NCBI GenBank assembly: GCA_015680685.1
Contig: MNCI01035706.1
Span: forward strand, 106,769 to 170,768
Origin: Gnetum montanum
Taxonomy: Eukaryota > Streptophyta > Gnetopsida > Gnetales > Gnetaceae
Length of the DNA: 64,000 bases
Direction: 5' to 3'
The position numbers and the translations under genes were made by a program. How positions within the stretch are numbered: position 1 is the stretch's first letter; every line of letters begins with the position of its first letter. The notes below the pieces were generated by a model. The model did no database searches and had not been told where the DNA came from. It worked only from the letters and a program-made list of their open reading frames with translations. Of the stretch, positions 35,400 through 46,280 are shown piece by piece.

Positions 35400-37050
35400 A
35401 TCTAAGAAGATCCATCCTTAGTCCAAACCAAAACCAACCTCTTTCAGTGACTTCACATCACTACTCCCAAGGCCAATCCACTAATGCACTAATGGTGGTG
35501 TAAAAGGTAAAGTTTATTGACAAGACAACATAGACCTAAAGGCACCTCCACTAATGCATCTCAATCCCATATCAAGGATGTGATGAATTCTAATAGCATA
35601 TTTAAAAAGAACATGAAAATGTAACAACTATGGTAAAGTAACCTAGTATTCATTGGAATCCAAAAATTACAAAAATAATCAAAACCACACCTTCTAGGGC
35701 TTTCTAGAATGACCAAAATTTGAAAACATCAACTAATCATCTATTTGAAATTTATGATTAATTATAACATCTTTTATTTCTAATTTTATCAGGTAGACCT
35801 CTCTTAATAATCTTTTTATGAGTAGGCATACCATTTATGAGTAAACTATGTAGTTGAGGTAGGTAGATCATTCAGTAGTACAATAGATGAGACTAGTATT
35901 GGATGTGCATTGGTTATGTTTCTCCACCATCCACAATTTGGATTTGAATGTATGTGTTGTGTATTGGTTGCTAACTCTTTGTGTTTTTTGAAGCCATTAT
36001 GGGTTTGTCTCACAATGACTTGTTAGTTAGTTTTGGTAAAGCTAGCATGGAGAGAGAGATTATTTAGTTTTAAATGAACCATGAGGTGTCACTACATCCT
36101 TTGCTATTTGCACCAATGAAGTCCATGCTATATTGACCTTTAAATAATGCAGTATGTAGGGGAAGAGAGTATAGGACTATGGGCTTCTCACACAAGTTGG
36201 ATGAGAGAAATCAAGGTGATGTTGTTTGTTGATCTTAGTACTAGTGATAAGAAACTATAAATAAGTCCATCTAGCACATTTTTAGTTTTGGCTTTGGAAT
36301 TTGCTATAATCTTATTATGCATAACATGTACTCATTCCAACATTAACATATTGAAAGTTAGAGTGGTTGCAAGCATTCATAGTTTGGAATTTGCATGTTG
36401 GTCGTATTTGATTTATATTTAGTTATGAAATATTATTTATAGATATTTTGATTATGATTTAATGTTTGTGTGTTTTGGCTATTTTGGATGGTAACATTTT
36501 GGATGTAGTAACCCTGATGCATGAATGTCTAGCTACTTGATGCTTGGTTCCAAAACCCTTAAGGGAGTACTTGTAGTTTATTTTCTCTACTCAACATGTG
36601 GATTGACTTTTCCTTGTATTCTTTCCTTTAGTTGATATAAATGTTTGTGATGATGAGATAGATGAAGAAACTAATTCTTAGATTAGAATTTTATATTTTG
36701 TATTTGTTGAGTTGGTAATTCGATGTATTTTCTAAGCTATAATGTTTAGTTGGTATTTTATACTGTATAATGTTTTTTGGTTCGTAGCATTATGTAAACT
36801 TTATATATTAGCTTCTTTTGTGGTGTAGGCCTATGTTGGTGCATTTTGACCATTTAATGGAGCAATGATTTGTTAAGAAGAAATACTACAGGCAAATGAG
36901 CATATTCTTTCTTAACACAACAATCTATCCTGCACATTGTTTAGGATGAATTAAGAAATGTTTCCTCCTAGCTTGTATACATGGGATTGATTTCCTAGAG
37001 CATGTGAGCTTTGGTACTTAAATAACACGAAGATTGTCTTTCTTGATGGC
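35400..37050. other. Intergenic, no gene recognised
   Basis: AT-rich DNA beyond the last similarity to the element spacer. No protein signatures were seen on either strand. Confidence 0.35.
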
Positions 37051-37053
37051 AAA

Positions 37054-37344
37054 TTGAAGACATGTTTAGCTCTTGTTGTGGGATTTCTGTCTGAATCATT
37101 CAATGATACCCCATGTGATGCACTATGGAAGAATTGTCAGGAACCCACATTCATTAAAGCTTTATGTATCACAACCATGCAAGTTTTAGAGAATAAAGCT
37201 TTTGGCCATATTCTAAATTTATGGTACGCCAAGCAGAAGAAGAAAATGTATTTGCAGGCACATGACGTTATATTAGAGAGGGCTAGTGAGAAATATATGC
37301 ATAACATAATCACCTTAATCTCTCAATTTCAGAGGTTATCGTAA
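37054..37344 (+). CDS. Unrecognised short open frame (96 aa)
   Basis: MKTCLALVVGFLSESFNDTP... ending QFQRLS. I do not recognise the family. The frame stays open upstream to about 37024. Its composition is protein-like (several Cys, basic YAKQKKK patch), but nothing shows it is expressed. It could be an exon or transposon fragment. Confidence 0.2.
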   Translation: MKTCLALVVGFLSESFNDTPCDALWKNCQEPTFIKALCITTMQVLENKAFGHILNLWYAKQKKKMYLQAHDVILERASEKYMHNIITLISQFQRLS

Positions 37345-37814
37345 ACTGCAGTCTTGAGCAGGTGCAGCGTTTCAAGTAAGAAGGATGATGGTTTTGCAGG
37401 TTTTAAAGAGGTTAGTTGAAGTTGGGCAGTTGTAGTGATTCCACTCATTAGTGTTAGTTGTGTTATCTGTAAGCTGCACTGCGGCATCATCTTCAAGAAG
37501 CTAACAGCCTCGTAATTTTATAGGTTTTATTTACAAATTAACCTGTATAACACGGTTTGAAAGACCGGCTATATAACCACCAAGACTCACATCTGTGTCT
37601 GCTGTAATTTCTCTATCACAATCTATGGTCACCTCATCCCCTGTCGTCATGCATTTTGTTTGGCATGCACACGCACGCAAACGCGTTGAGTGGAGGAGAG
37701 ATCTTCAGGCTCTGGAACACTGAACCAGTTGAGGGAAACGCAGCAGGGTGACGCTGCTGAAACAGGGTCGTCTTGGTACTCTGCTACGCGTCGTTCCTGG
37801 ACGTTTGTTTATAG

Positions 37815-38099
37815 ATGCAAATCCAGATGCAGATGCGGTTTATGCAGGTATTAGCAGAGTTTTTGCTCCGTGATGTGGATAGCAGCAACAAACTGAGGGT
37901 TCTTAACTGCATAACGTGCTGGGTATTTAACACTGAACCAACATTCACATGGTTCGGCTCCCCATCGGAAGAAACCTATGCATCAAAAGAATCTGATTCG
38001 TGGAATCGAGGATTTGTGATTCTAAACGTGTTGGGTACGTGTGCCTCAAAAAAAAGTGGGGACGGGTTCGTAGCCGGGGACGTGATAGAGAAAATTTAA
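37815..38099 (+). CDS. Hypothetical short open frame (94 aa)
   Basis: Starts MQIQMQMRFMQVL and ends DVIEKI. The 3' third overlaps the block duplicated from 8.03 kb, where the frame is not conserved, which argues against coding. The CTATATAACC at about 37570 upstream is a TATA-like element. It is probably part of the 5' region of the former UGT or NLR copy. Confidence 0.15.
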   Translation: MQIQMQMRFMQVLAEFLLRDVDSSNKLRVLNCITCWVFNTEPTFTWFGSPSEETYASKESDSWNRGFVILNVLGTCASKKSGDGFVAGDVIEKI

Positions 38100-38225
38100 A
38101 TATATTAATTTTTTTTAAAAATTAAATCTCATATATCATATAAAAAACGTTGTAGAATATAGAACAAGTACAATATAAATTCAAAATATTGTTAATGCTT
38201 AAAAATTGCATAAAAGATTGCAATG
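37980..38225 (+). repeat. Second copy of the 8.03-kb block
   Basis: The same order of landmarks as at 8030-8260. Both copies are followed by DNA leading to a gene relic (NLR at 9.8 kb, UGT fragment at 41.2 kb). Confidence 0.75.
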
Positions 38226-38779
38226 AAACATTAAGTATTGAGTCTATGTGTATTATAAAATATTTTAGCATTATCATATATATATATATGATAATGTTAC
38301 AAAATTATCTCTCTTTAAATCACAAAAGAGTTTCTTGCCAAAGCTTAGAAATTGTCACATTGTTCAAATTCTAATTTTAGCCTATATTTTCTACTTGCTC
38401 TACTCTAAAGAGTAAATTTGTAGCTCTACTTTAAAGAGTAAATTTGTAAAACCTGCTTCATTTTGTTCTATGTCATTAATATCATTTGCATGGTAATCAT
38501 CTTCATCAAGGATTGAATCATCAATATTAAGATTCATTGCTCCAGGAATATTAACTATGTCAGTAGATTAACATCCCAACAAAGAGTAGGTGATTGCGTA
38601 TATTTTATTTCCTTTTTTTCTTTCAATCTAATCATGCTATGAAGAGATACTAATTTTTCAACTCTTTTTGGAGTTAGACTATTTTTTTTTATCCGATAAA
38701 TGAAAAAACATGTTGACCAATTTCTTTTAGAAGAAGATGCAACCTACATAAATGATAAAAACAAGAATAAATTTTTGCA

Positions 38780-39560
38780 TTGTTAAAAATTTTATTTTAT
38801 AAATTATTCAAAACTTCATCAATAAACAAACTCATTTGAAGCTTAAGACCTAATAGCCTATTAATCATGGTGTTTAAAAAATGCATGATATATAAAACAT
38901 CACTATTTCAAGTTTTCAAATCACATTTCATAAATTAATTAAGAAAATTAATACATATTAATATTTGTTATATGTTTAATAAAAAAATTGATCTGAGAAA
39001 GAAACTTCACTGCTAAAGAAATCTAGGAGTATCTCCACCATGCAAACTCTCCATCTAGCTGGATCTTCTTCAGCTATTCCATCCATATCAAGTATAGCAT
39101 CTTCACATTTAAATGCTTTTGTATGTCTTTAGTAAATTAAAGCCATTCCTTTCTAATTAAGCTAACCTTACAAGGTGAATGTAAGCGTTTAACATATTCT
39201 TAAAAACCTGTTCTTACATCAAAATCATCACAAGGCCTTGTTGGATTTTTATTTCTATGTTTTGAAAAATACCACTTAATATTTAATGCATATGCAACCA
39301 TATGCAATGGGGTATTTGTAACATTTCATCTTTTTAGAATCAATGAAGTAACTGAGCATTATAAAAATCAAAAGAGATATCAATTTCTATAACATATTTT
39401 CATAAATTAAATAAACATATTTTCATAAATTAAATAAATTTCTCCTAATGCAGGTGTATCTTTATCAACATAAAGGATGAAATCAACAATAGGTTGTGCC
39501 ATTAGGAAAAATATTGCTACATTTTCATAGAAAACTAATACCAAGCATATAAGCCAATAA
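38780..39560 (-). pseudogene. hAT-family transposase relic (C-terminal region)
   Basis: On the minus strand: PIVDFILYVDKDTPALGEIYLIYENMF (about 39510-39430), TNTPLHMVAYALNIKWYF (about 39330-39275), GFxEYVKRLHSPC (about 39215-39170) and FAWWRYSxISLAVKFLSQ (about 39050-38990). This matches the region before and including the start of the hAT dimerisation domain (PLH.AAY.LNP, WW..Y, A...LSQ). Stops break it. It complements the DUF659 part at 15.4-16.7 kb, but the order on the strand shows they are not one element simply split by the central insertions. Confidence 0.65.
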
Positions 39561-40530
39561 AGTTTATCGGATTTTTACACCAGGAATTCCTTCCCCACCA
39601 CCATTTTCACAGAGCTCTATTTGCTTCTACGCTGTTAATAATGCTCTTGGCAAGTTCATGACATGCTTTGGACTTATGGGCTCGCTTTATAAAGTTGGGA
39701 TAGAAGGCAGGAGTTTTCGAATTTGTTGTTGTGGGTTGAGTTCATGCCTCTTGCATTTTGACTGCCGATGTTGACTAGGGCTTCCTAAAAAGATTTGCTA
39801 AGGATATGGTGCTGAAATTTTGTTTGAAGTTTGAACAAATGTATGCTTCGACTATTCTGTATGCACTTGCAGAGGGAGAGAGGCCTGAAAGCAATTTTGT
39901 AACCAACTGATTCCCTTCCCTCACAGGTTGTGCATTAATGACTGGCTGGAATGACGGCCATAGATTGTGCATTTATGACTGGCCGGAATCAACTGAGACG
40001 CAACATGAGATGGCCATGGCCCATGAATAAAAATACGAAACCAATTCACTAAATAAAAATCTTTTCTCTAAAATCATCTGAATAAACTAAAATGAAAAGT
40101 AAAGATTAGGTAAATCTAAGCAAAATAGGCAACTTAATTGATACGAAAATCCACTAAAATCCACTACTAAAGATCAGACAGGAACGTGTTCTCACGCAAA
40201 CTGGAAGAGCAAAACGGAAGGGGAAGAAAAGCGGATTTCGTGCTCACAAATCACGATAGAGATGGAGAGAAATCTTTACAGCAATGAGGGAAAGAAGCAG
40301 AAAATAACAAGTGAGCTCCAAGAGCGAACATTCAGCCGAAAAATTGTACACTAAGAGTACAAAGGTAAAGCATGTAGTGCTCGCATTTAAAAAACGGAAG
40401 AAATATCATCCAAATTTTTTAAGAACAAAAACTAGAATTAAGGATCCAAGAGAACCGCTTGCAATGCGTGCTTACGCAGGCTCGGCAAGCCCGTCCAGAT
40501 TCCGCTAGAAGGAAACAGATCGATTTTCTG

Positions 40531-40941
40531 AAAAATATAGAATGATAAAAAATATAGAAACTGAAAAATATAGAATAATAAAGTATAGAATGATAGATGT
40601 GCAGCGCATTCTGTAAAGGTAACAACTCATTCTCTAAGCATCAACAGATAAATCCGATAAGGCAAGTCTCCTACCCAGTCACCCAAATCAAACTGGGCAG
40701 ACGAGACCCCTGCATCAAAAAAAATGTTCATCGTTTCTTCGTCATTGCCTGCAAATGAAAAACTGAAAATGAAGTTTGTAATAGGAAAGCGCTCGTCCTA
40801 ACTTTTCCCTGAGAAACAAAGTGTCTGGAGAGTCTGCGGAAGCATCCAAATCCCTATCAATGGCGGAATAGGAGGAGCATCTGTAAATAAAAGGTATTGG
40901 ANACGAAATAGGAGGAGCGTCTGTAAATAAAAGGTATTGGA
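40531..40941. repeat. Small tandem repeats and an ambiguous base
   Basis: ATATAGAA-type words repeat at 40531-40593. About 35 bp (AATAGGAGGAGCxTCTGTAAA...) occurs twice at about 40867-40901 and 40908-40941. The N at 40902 sits between the copies, probably where reads of the two copies were merged. Confidence 0.6.
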
Positions 40942-41159
40942 CGCGGATGCAATTTGCAGGAAACAGGTAAGATTTGACGCGATTTGCAGTAAAAATAGGT
41001 AAGATTTTAATCGACAATGAATGTTCTCATTGAGAGTTGAAAAATGGAACGAAAAATTATAATTTACATACCCAATGCGGATTTTACATGCTTCTGTACG
41101 CGTGCCCGAATCCACTGCGAATGGTTCGTGAGATTTTCTTGGGAATCGCGAATCTCCGA

Positions 41160-41510
41160 CGCATAGGAAGAAACTCAGCAGCCAACAAAAGAAAGATTGA
41201 AGCCCAGATAGTCGCCACCTGCATGAGCGTGCTTCCGCAGGTGCTGCGGATCCTGGATGGCCTCCATGACTGGGTGCTCATAGTAGACATTCTGTGCAGC
41301 GGCCATGGGATCCTGGATGGCCTCCATGACTGGGTGCTCATAGTAGACATATTCTGTGCAGCGGCCATGGGACTGGTGGAGCACCTGGGGATTCCCTCAT
41401 ACTTGTTCTTCACGTCGCTAGTGGTAGCAGCCGTAATTCGCCAAGTCAGTTCATGGCAATGCATGTGTTGTTATTGCAGGAGCGTGAACAGGTGCAGAGC
41501 TCCTGTCTGA
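41160..41510 (+). pseudogene. UDP-glycosyltransferase fragment
   Basis: WVLIVDIFCAAAMGLVEHLG followed by IPSYLFFTS (about 41328-41415) matches the N-terminal half of plant family-1 UGTs, where the usual form is VVDxFCxxAxDVAxELGIPxYVFFTS. These enzymes transfer sugar from UDP-sugar to small molecules in the cytosol. Only this piece is recognisable; the catalytic His upstream and the PSPG box are absent. An in-frame duplication of 60 bp repeats DGLHDWVLIVDI. The frame ends at a stop at 41510. It is a fragment without a full domain. Confidence 0.6.
41248..41370 (+). repeat. 60-bp in-frame tandem duplication in UGT fragment
   Basis: Units 41248-41307 and 41308 to about 41370 are identical apart from a 3-bp insertion, and the frame is kept. 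The near-identity means it is recent, or a collapsed or misassembled repeat. Confidence 0.85.
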
Positions 41511-42850
41511 ATCAGCTGCCGGTGCCGTTGATGACGGCCACCTCACGAATGAGGAAAGTAAAAACACACATAAGCAGTCTTGGTGGTTGAATTAAGATTT
41601 GCTATAGAAAAGTTCATGTTGGAAGCCTCAAAAGTAATTTAATAGTGTCTTACCAAAATTTCCTATTTTGAGCATAGAAGATTTAGGAGAATCTTTGGTA
41701 TTTTGATGGGATTGAAATAGCTTAATTTTTAAAGTTTATTGCCTTAGTATTTCAATTAAGAAATTATCAAATTTTTGAAAGCTCTGTTGAATGCAGTCTT
41801 TGACAACTATTAGCTAGCCAAAATAGAGACTCGTACTTTGTCATTTACGCAATGATTTTTGGTAGTATAATAAAATTGTTTTTATGAAATTGCTTGTTGA
41901 GCTTAGAAAGTTTGGACAATTCATAGTTATTGAATTAAAAATAGCTTTATTGTGAAGTGTTTACTTGTATTAATTTTTCTTACTTAAATATTTAATAAGG
42001 TTTCACAGAAATCTATCTTTTTTTCTTTTCTCTTTCTAAGTCCATTGAATCTTACTCTATTTCTAATTTTCTTGTAGAACATTCTCTCTAGGGGAAATTA
42101 GGAGTAGATTAACGAAATTATGCTCAAATGTTTTCATAAAATTTTATTTGTTATAAGTAGGTATTATAAGAACCATATAGATTAAGTGATTGAACAAAAT
42201 AGGAATCTCCAACAACTCAGTGTTTGACAAAGTTAGCTAAATCTCTTTTATGATAGTCGACTATAGTTTTATACACAACCCAACCATTTCAACATTCATA
42301 CAGCAAACACATACTCACATAATTACTATGTCTATTTAGAGGTATCTGGGCTTTGGTGTTGCCAAAGACCAACAAGCATCTAAACCTTGTTTGAAGAACA
42401 CCTTCAATCCTATGACTTCCCAAGGTCATGAGATCATGAAGTCATCCCACGTTGCCAGTCTGGTCCCAAATGGTTGCCAATAATTTTTTTGGCACTAGAA
42501 CGAAGACATGAACATAGCTACCTAAGCTCATTACATTTGAAGAGATTGATAGTCCTAACACATCAACAATTCTTTTTGGTGCTAGGAGGGCTTGAAGGAA
42601 AAAGGTTCTTGAGTTTGGAATAAGTAGTGGAGTAAAAACTATAAGGATAAGAAGATCATCCTTTTAGTCTGGTTTATTAGTCTATAAGAGAAGATCAAAG
42701 ACGTATAAGAGTTCAATGATCAAAAGGAATTCTAGTAAGATGGAAAATCCTTGACAAAGAGTTACACCATTAGGATTTCAAAACTACAACTATATTTCTA
42801 AGGTAGTTTACAAATATTTTCTTGAGCCTTTATTCCTAGAAAAGCTTACT
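41510..42850. other. AT-rich, probable leader of an older element
   Basis: No gene recognised. The last part runs into a gag fragment and may be its 5' leader. Confidence 0.35.
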
Positions 42851-43205
42851 TAGCTAAAAAATACATTTACATATTTCAGTTAGCTTTAGCTCATGCAAAT
42901 GTTCAACATTAAGATCAAGCTTGTAGGTTGTTTGTAGCAAATTTAAAAGATATGGCTCAAATTTGGTATTCAAACTTGCCAAGAAACAGTATCACAAGTT
43001 GGGATGACATGAAAAGTCTTTTCTTGGCCCAATTGGACAATCAATTAGATCAACAACAATTATACTATGGGTTAGTACAAGCTAAGCAGGGAGCTAAAAA
43101 GTCAAATAGAGATTTCAATATTAAGTTTCAACAAATTTGTGAACTTTTTCAAAGACAATATAAACCATTAGAAGAAGTGCTTAGAGATACTTATCTTAAG
43201 ACTAT
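42850..43205 (+). pseudogene. Retrotransposon gag fragment cut by element C
   Basis: The frame reads FVANLKDMAQIWYSNLPRNS, then SWDDMKSLFLAQLDNQ, YYGLVQAKQG and RDFNIKFQQICELFQ, a Ty3/gypsy gag core different from that of B and C. It stays open until the LTR of element C begins at 43206, so C inserted into this older gag. Its continuation is not in the window. Confidence 0.75.
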
Positions 43206-44072
43206 TTATGAGTCATGGTCTATCAAGCCCTATTATCGGAGCCCTGATACAAGACACATGGTCTATCAGGCCTAGTTATTGAAGCCTAGTTATCGGGGCT
43301 GCAATATCGCATATGTGATATCGTAGTTCTAGTGTGAGCTTATAAATAAAAGGTTGCACACTTGGTTTTGGAGATTACTTCTTAGTTCCTTACCCAAACT
43401 CTTGCAGTTTTTCGTTCTTAGAGTTAAAATTATTTCCCAGTGTATGCCTGCAGTGTGGTGATTGTAATTGTAAGACATCATTTATTCGAGTGTGATGTAC
43501 TTGGACACACACATGACCGACAATAAAGATCGAGATTACTTCATCATTGCAGCATTCACTTAATTTAATCATTTAATTAATTGTTATTTACTACTTTCCT
43601 AGTTAACATCTTCTTACCCTTAACTCATGTTAAAATGCTGAATGAGTACAACTTGATTACGAGCATTTAAGTGTGACTACTTGGTAACCCAGTAGCGTAC
43701 CTAGGATTTGCGCTTGGTAATCCCAATGGTAGTCCTACATGAAGTCCAAGATGTGTACGGATAATCAAGGAATAGATGCTTATTGCACTTAGGCTGGCTA
43801 GATTCCTTCTCATCCTTTCCCTCTTAGTTTAGTTAATATTATTTTCCCATTACCTTCAGGAGTAGCATTAGGTTAGAAACACATCATATACCTCACCTTG
43901 GACTAAACCATACGTGATAAACCAATACTAGTCCAAGTGGGAAGAAAATGAACTACGACCTAAGGCTAACTGTCTAGATACCACAACTAGCCTGTCTGTG
44001 AAGTTTGACTGGATCGTGCGTGTATCGCTCGTATTCGTATGGTTGAGTGTAGGGGTACCTCGCCACTCATCA
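43206..44072 (+). repeat. 5' LTR of element C (867 bp)
   Basis: Aligns with 48856-49769 throughout. The first bases TTATGAG are a mutated TGATGAG; the end is CTCATCA. U3 has only AATATC (43303) and one GATATC (43317) before the TATA box (TTATAAATAAAAGG, about 43340). The 3' LTR has about 47 bp more of this motif region. Confidence 0.85.
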
Positions 44073-44073
44073 T

Positions 44074-44091
44074 TGGTGCCATTGTTAGGGA
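44074..44091 (+). promoter_or_regulatory. Element C primer-binding site (tRNA-Asp type)
   Basis: TGGTGCCATTGTTAGGGA matches the tRNA-Asp-type primer site of B with transitions only. Confidence 0.75.
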
Positions 44092-44315
44092 TGGTGCTAG
44101 TTATCTAGATTAGTTATATCATACAAGGTCTTTGTATAGGAATTAACGATATATCTTTTAACAAGAAATAATTACAAAAAGTCACATACAAATTCACACA
44201 CAGTTTCACAATCCTGCCTCTCCTACAAGACTATGATAATGCCACATCTAGTGAGGCAATTCATTAGAGAATAAACGCATTATTTGACAATGAAGGTTGG
44301 AGTACGCAATCCAAA

Positions 44316-45374
44316 ATGGGGGTTTCTTATAAACATAAACGAAGGCAACATTGTCCCAACACAAGAAAACATAACTTACCGAATGACGATGAACCCCTAT
44401 TGGCCACTACAAGCCTAACACAAATACAAGAGGATGTTCGAATCTCCCATAGGCATCGTAAAGAATGCTGTTTACCCAGGCTTGATTTAAACAACTTCCC
44501 TAATTTCTCAAGAGGCTATGACTTAGACTTGCATCAACATTTACAAGCCTTCCACGATGCTTGCACATGGAACAACATTGATAACGGTTGGCAAATACTC
44601 AAGCTCTTCCCTATGACACTTGTTGGTCAAGGAAAAGTATGGTATAGATCGTTAAAACCAAATTCAATACAACGTTGGTCAACAATGGTAGAAGTCTTTA
44701 ATGAAAGATATCAAACCTACGCAAGAGTGTCGACCCTAAGGAAACAAATCCAAGAGTGGAAACAAGCACAACATGAACCCTTGGACATGGCCTTAGAAAG
44801 ATATTATGCACTGTTAAACAACTGTCCAGGCCATGGGTTCTCCGAGGAAAGGCTAATGTATCATGTCATTGATGGGCTTCATGATGAAACAAGAAAGACC
44901 CTAGGGATGTATGCCCAAGGTCAACTATACGAACTACAAATCCATCAAGTCCAAGAGCTTATTAAGCGGGTAGCAAAAAAGAAAGGAGAAATGGCTAGAT
45001 GGGAGAGTGTTGAAAAACATCAACGGGACCAAAATTTCAACTTAACAAAGGTTCATGATCATAAAAAGGAGAAATCGACTTATCACAAGGAGAGAGAACC
45101 ATCTTTGCTAGTACAACAATCGTTAGAGGAAGTTAAGGAAAAGATCAATAAGATGTTGGAATGGACGTATAAAAAGTGTGCAAAAGTTATTGATATTATT
45201 GGAGATAGAGTTTTGACAACCCGAGAAGTAGGACAAAATATCATTAGAAATTCAGAAAGAAGGAATGAAGAAAATAAGAACTCAACTGCCAATCATATGT
45301 ATGAATGCAACATATTCCTATACGATCACCTCAAGGGCCAATGCCCAATCTTGTTACATTTATATGAGCATTAG
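44316..45374 (+). CDS. Element C gag, 352 aa, uninterrupted
   Basis: An intact capsid-type gag frame from ATG 44316. Its core (HLQAFHDACTWNNIDNGW, WYRSLKPNSIQRWSTMVEVF, HVIDGLHDETRKTLGMYAQG, residues about 70-215) parallels B's stop-ridden gag. A charged helical part follows (residues 220-330). The frame continues after the stop (to about 46089) through a Pro/Ser/Tyr-rich segment with several stops. No zinc knuckle is visible. The intact core contrasts with the decay elsewhere, suggesting that C moved more recently than A or B or that gag stayed useful in trans. Confidence 0.8.
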   Translation: MGVSYKHKRRQHCPNTRKHNLPNDDEPLLATTSLTQIQEDVRISHRHRKECCLPRLDLNNFPNFSRGYDLDLHQHLQAFHDACTWNNIDNGWQILKLFPMTLVGQGKVWYRSLKPNSIQRWSTMVEVFNERYQTYARVSTLRKQIQEWKQAQHEPLDMALERYYALLNNCPGHGFSEERLMYHVIDGLHDETRKTLGMYAQGQLYELQIHQVQELIKRVAKKKGEMARWESVEKHQRDQNFNLTKVHDHKKEKSTYHKEREPSLLVQQSLEEVKEKINKMLEWTYKKCAKVIDIIGDRVLTTREVGQNIIRNSERRNEENKNSTANHMYECNIFLYDHLKGQCPILLHLYEH

Positions 45375-46089
45375 GGAAGCACATTACATCTAGAGTTCGT
45401 ACAGAGATACTGTGTTCGATCATAGTGGCAACAATCCTAGTCGTTGGGGAATCCGCCCCTAAACTGGAGATCCCTTTCATATTATCCAAACCCAAATGCT
45501 TATCTAGTTCAACATCCTGTTTCCCCAATTGGGCCAACATACCCTATCTCACCACATTACCATTCTCCACAATACTATCAATCCATGTCCTCAACACCAC
45601 CACCACCTTGTGCATCTTGCACTTCTCCCAATTTTCAACATTCTCATGCTTTCCCTCCTTCTACATCGCCACCAACTGTTCCTAAGGTATTTGCAACATA
45701 GCAACAACCCACGAATGCTACTTGTGCTACTATTTCGAGCAGTGGTGATAGACCTCAGCAATATCGAAGACATTCCTTCTTTAGAAATGACCCTAGGAAG
45801 GGATAACATAATTCCAAGGCTACTGCATCCTCCAACTTAGCACAAGTCCAACACTGTGGTTCACCCTTATCTTCAAACCTAACGCCTCATGGTACTTGAT
45901 CAAGGCCACCAACTAACACTCCAACAACCATATGACCCAATGAACACAGTCATGGAAGGCAACATCCCGATCCTTGCATATCATCTAACAGTCCTAAATA
46001 TCATAGTGGGTCAACTCATTATTCGAGATATACATTGCATAAATTACCCCACTATGCTTACTATAATCAGGTGTGTGAACCCCGATGGC

Positions 46090-46280
46090 NNNNNNNNNNN
46101 NNNNNNNNNNNNNNNNNNNNNNNNNNNNNNNNNNNNNNNNNNNNNNNNNNNNNNNNNNNNNNNNNNNNNNNNNNNNNNNNNNNNNNNNNNNNNNNNNNNN
46201 NNNNNNNNNNNNNNNNNNNNNNNNNNNNNNNNNNNNNNNNNNNNNNNNNNNNNNNNNNNNNNNNNNNNNNNNNNNNNNNN
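46090..46280. other. Assembly gap (191 N)
   Basis: A run of N inside element C after the gag tail. The true length is unknown. Frames across it are artefacts. Confidence 0.98.

Larger units (their letters stand above)
17156..35400 (-). mobile_element. Element A: truncated Athila-like LTR element, split by B
   Basis: A minus-strand relative of element B. Visible parts, in element order, are the pol-ORF3 spacer (about 35400-34440), the internal TATA region (34755-34870), ORF3 (about 34330-31994, continuing 18754-18226) and the 3' LTR (18048-17156). There is no gag, pol or 5' LTR; the left half is missing. Element B (18755-31993) sits inside ORF3. The right boundary near 35.4 kb is where similarity to B's spacer fades and is approximate. 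Confidence 0.8.

Noticed and set aside
15360-39560. The two hAT relics as one element split by the retroelement nest
   Set aside because: On the minus strand the N-terminal part should lie at higher coordinates, but it lies at lower ones, so a simple split is impossible.
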